Shown in pieces: positions 6,171 through 7,803 of a stretch of 7,803 bases of DNA. A model generated the notes under the pieces. The model searched no databases. It was given only the letters and a program-made list of their open reading frames with translations, and had not been told where the DNA came from. Source of the DNA: Pseudomonas sp. Its GTDB lineage: Bacteria; Pseudomonadota; Gammaproteobacteria; Pseudomonadales; Pseudomonadaceae. The stretch lies in NCBI GenBank assembly GCA_030654635.1, contig JAURXE010000634.1, forward strand, positions 1 through 7,803. The letters run 5' to 3'. Positions within the stretch are counted from its first letter, which is position 1; the number at the start of each line of letters is the position of its first letter. A program made the translations under genes and the position numbers.

Positions 6171-6827
6171 ATGCTGATCAATGCCGATTTACAGCAGCGC
6201 GTGGTGCTTGATACGCGCAATTTGGCCTGGCAACCCTCGCCGTTGCCGGGCGTTGAGCGGCGGCCCTTGGAGCGCTGGGCAGCGGAAAGCGGCCGGGCCA
6301 CCTCAATTGTGCGCTACGCAGCAGGCTCCTCGTTCAAGGCCCATCCGCATCCTGCCGGTGAGGAAATTCTGGTGCTGGAGGGCATCTTTGCCGATGAGCA
6401 TGGGGTCTATCCGGCGGGCACCTGGTTGAAGAATCCACCGGGCAGCCAGCACGCACCTTGCAGCCCCGAGGGCTGCCTGCTGTTCGTCAAGCTTTGCCAT
6501 CTGACAGCAGATGACCAGGCCCGGATCTGCATCGACACTCGCAGCGCCGCCTGGCAACCGGGGCTGGTCGACGGCCTCAGCGTGTTGCCGCTCGACAGCG
6601 TGGGCAGCACCCATACCGCGCTGGTGCGCTGGGCTGCGGGCACCCAGTTCAGCGCCCATCGGCATTTTGGCGGTGAGGAAATTCTGGTGCTGGAGGGCAC
6701 CTGGCAGGACGAGTTTGCCGACTATCCCGCCGGCACCTGGTTGCGCAATCCACATGGCTCAAGTCATAGACCGTTTTCCACCGAGGGCTGTCTGATCTAT
6801 GTGAAAGTTGGGCATTTACCGGTTTAG
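6171..6827 (+). CDS. Tandem double-cupin (ChrR-like) protein
   Basis: A 218-residue cytoplasmic protein made of two similar cupin units, about residues 12-111 and 120-216. Each starts with a DTR..AWQP element (14-22 and 122-130) and carries a full set of candidate metal ligands: HxH plus Glu (His58, His60, Glu64; His163, His165, Glu169) and the second-motif His (His94; His198, in PPGSQH and PHGSSH). Over residues 46-111 against 151-216 I count 42 identities in 66 ungapped positions. The units resemble the C-terminal cupin domain of the anti-sigma factor ChrR, but the N-terminal zinc-binding anti-sigma domain is absent, so it is unlikely to be an anti-sigma factor despite how databases often name it. 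The activity is unknown: a metal-dependent dioxygenase, isomerase or sensor is possible. It is probably co-transcribed with rarD. No terminator is visible before the convergent gene. Confidence 0.82.
   Translation: MLINADLQQRVVLDTRNLAWQPSPLPGVERRPLERWAAESGRATSIVRYAAGSSFKAHPHPAGEEILVLEGIFADEHGVYPAGTWLKNPPGSQHAPCSPEGCLLFVKLCHLTADDQARICIDTRSAAWQPGLVDGLSVLPLDSVGSTHTALVRWAAGTQFSAHRHFGGEEILVLEGTWQDEFADYPAGTWLRNPHGSSHRPFSTEGCLIYVKVGHLPV
6356..6699 (+). repeat. 29-nt exact direct repeat between the two cupin units
   Basis: Positions 6356-6384 and 6671-6699 are identical over 29 nt, 315 bp (105 codons) apart. They encode GEEILVLEG in both cupin units, with every synonymous position the same. A second shared block, GGCACCTGGTTG, follows in both units. 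This marks an internal duplication; see the findings for possible gene conversion. Confidence 0.85.
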
Positions 6828-6829
6828 AA

Positions 6830-7803
6830 CTATTCCAAACGTACGCGGTAGACCTCATTGAGCGGGATCAGCTTGGCGCGGGCCAATTGCAGCGCGCTTT
6901 GCGTCAGTGGGCGCATGCCATCGGCAATGGCTTGGAGTTCGATCTTCTGCGCCGACACCGAAGGTTCAATCATCGCCCGCAGCGCCGGGCTGACTTCCAG
7001 CAGTTCATAGGCCGCCACTCGCCCGGCAAAGCCCAGGTTACGGCAGTGCTCGCAGCCGCTGCCGACATAAAACGGCTCATCGGGGCTTAAGCCTAACGCG
7101 CTGCGCACATGCGCCGGCACCTCCTCTGGCACCAGGCAGTGCGGGCAATTGCGCCGCACCAGCCGCTGCGCCAATACGCCGAGCAGGCTGGCATTGAGCA
7201 GGTAGGGCGCGATGCCAATTTCCAGCAAGCGGGTAATGGTGGTGGCGGCGCTGTTGGTGTGCAGCGTGCTCAGGACCAAGTGGCCGGTGAGGGCGCTTTC
7301 GGTGGCCATCATGGCGGTTTCTTGGTCGCGAATTTCGCCGACCATGATCACGTCTGGGTCATGGCGCAAGATGTGGCGCAGGGCGCGGGCAAAGGTGAAA
7401 CCGATTTGTGTTTTGACCTGAATTTGGCGAATCCCATCGATCTGGTATTCGACCGGGTCCTCGACGGTGATGATGTTGACCCCGGTGCTTTTGATGTCAT
7501 TCAGCGCTGCATACAGGGTGGTGCTTTTGCCTGATCCGGTCGGGCCTGTGACCAATACGATGCCTTGGTTGTGGCTGATTAAATCGCGAAAACGCTCGGC
7601 GTCTCGACCGCTAAAGCCAATCTGGTCGAGGCTTTTCAAGCTTTGTCGGGTGTCCAGAATACGGATCACCACGCTCTCACCATGCACAGTTGGGATGACC
7701 GACAAGCGCAAGTCGATGGTGCGGTCGGTCAGCTTGACCATGTGCCGGCCGTCCTGTGGCAGGCGCCGTTCGGCGATGTTCATTCCGCCGATAATCTTGA
7801 TCC
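6830..7803 (-). CDS. GspE/PulE-type secretion ATPase, C-terminal part (5' end outside window)
   Basis: The gene continues past the right edge; the codons before the apparent ATG at 7783 (IKIIGG) are in frame and fit the family, so that ATG is internal. The visible part covers the ATPase core: MNIAERRLPQDGR, the arginine-bearing linker, Walker A GPTGSGKS (7523-7546), the Asp box ITVEDPVEYQ, Walker B DVIMVGEIRD, the His box STLHTNSAATT, and a tetracysteine zinc element CPHC...CEHC separated by 27 residues. Role: a hexameric cytoplasmic ATPase that powers pseudopilus or pilus assembly at the inner membrane. The Asp-box and C-terminal sequence resemble type II secretion GspE more than PilB. Oddities: the usual GRxGIYE after the zinc element reads GRVAAYE, and no other secretion gene is visible downstream, so it may be an orphan or the last gene of a leftward operon. 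It ends 2 nt from the convergent cupin stop. Confidence 0.9.
   Translation of the reverse strand, partial: IKIIGGMNIAERRLPQDGRHMVKLTDRTIDLRLSVIPTVHGESVVIRILDTRQSLKSLDQIGFSGRDAERFRDLISHNQGIVLVTGPTGSGKSTTLYAALNDIKSTGVNIITVEDPVEYQIDGIRQIQVKTQIGFTFARALRHILRHDPDVIMVGEIRDQETAMMATESALTGHLVLSTLHTNSAATTITRLLEIGIAPYLLNASLLGVLAQRLVRRNCPHCLVPEEVPAHVRSALGLSPDEPFYVGSGCEHCRNLGFAGRVAAYELLEVSPALRAMIEPSVSAQKIELQAIADGMRPLTQSALQLARAKLIPLNEVYRVRLE

Noticed and set aside
6171..6827. ChrR-type anti-sigma factor
   Set aside because: Only cupin domains are present; the N-terminal zinc-binding anti-sigma domain is missing and no ECF sigma gene is adjacent.
1..7803. Mobile elements, CRISPR arrays, tRNA/rRNA genes, defence systems
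   Set aside because: No transposase, integrase, spaced repeat array or RNA gene was recognised; base composition is uniform apart from the AT-rich intergenic region at 4310-4430.

Overview
The window looks like ordinary core chromosome of a Pseudomonas-type gammaproteobacterium. The evidence is GC-rich coding sequence with G/C-ending codons, proteobacterial-style Shine-Dalgarno sites, and an order ppiA - alpha/beta hydrolase - LysR regulator - (divergent) azoreductase. From memory, and not checked here, that order resembles the P. aeruginosa PAO1 PA3227-PA3223 neighbourhood, where PA3223 is AzoR3. I see no insertion sequence, phage gene, tRNA, rRNA or CRISPR array. I also see no candidate for a wholly new multi-gene system; the interesting points are regulatory and evolutionary details.

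Layout. (1) Positions 11-1135 (+) encode a FemAB-like/GNAT-fold acyltransferase. (2) Positions 1234-1791 (+) encode a small exported protein of unknown function. Its upstream region carries three 11-bp-phased repeats resembling a PhoB box. (3) A strong bidirectional hairpin terminator (1811-1850) separates it from a leftward cluster. (4) The leftward cluster runs lysR-type regulator (4261-3371), then alpha/beta hydrolase (3275-2433), then the periplasmic cyclophilin ppiA (2439-1876). The hydrolase and ppiA overlap by 7 nt. (5) Divergent from the regulator is azoR (4449-5048). The shared 187-nt intergenic region holds an ATC-N9-GAT dyad of LysR type, about 63 bp upstream of the start point predicted from a candidate -10 box. 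azoR ends at a GNRA-loop hairpin plus T-tract terminator. (6) A probable two-gene operon follows: rarD-like transporter (5251-6147, GTG start) and a tandem double-cupin protein (6171-6827). (7) The C-terminal part of a GspE/PulE-type secretion ATPase (leftward, cut by the right edge) converges on the cupin gene, with only 2 nt between the stop codons.

How the genes may work together. The clearest functional unit is the LysR regulator with azoR: a redox-sensing or quinone-type regulator probably controls the flavin quinone/azo reductase, and possibly the hydrolase and ppiA downstream of itself. The RarD-like permease and the double-cupin protein are probably co-transcribed, but their substrates cannot be read from the sequence. 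The remaining genes (acyltransferase, exported protein, GspE) look like independent neighbours.
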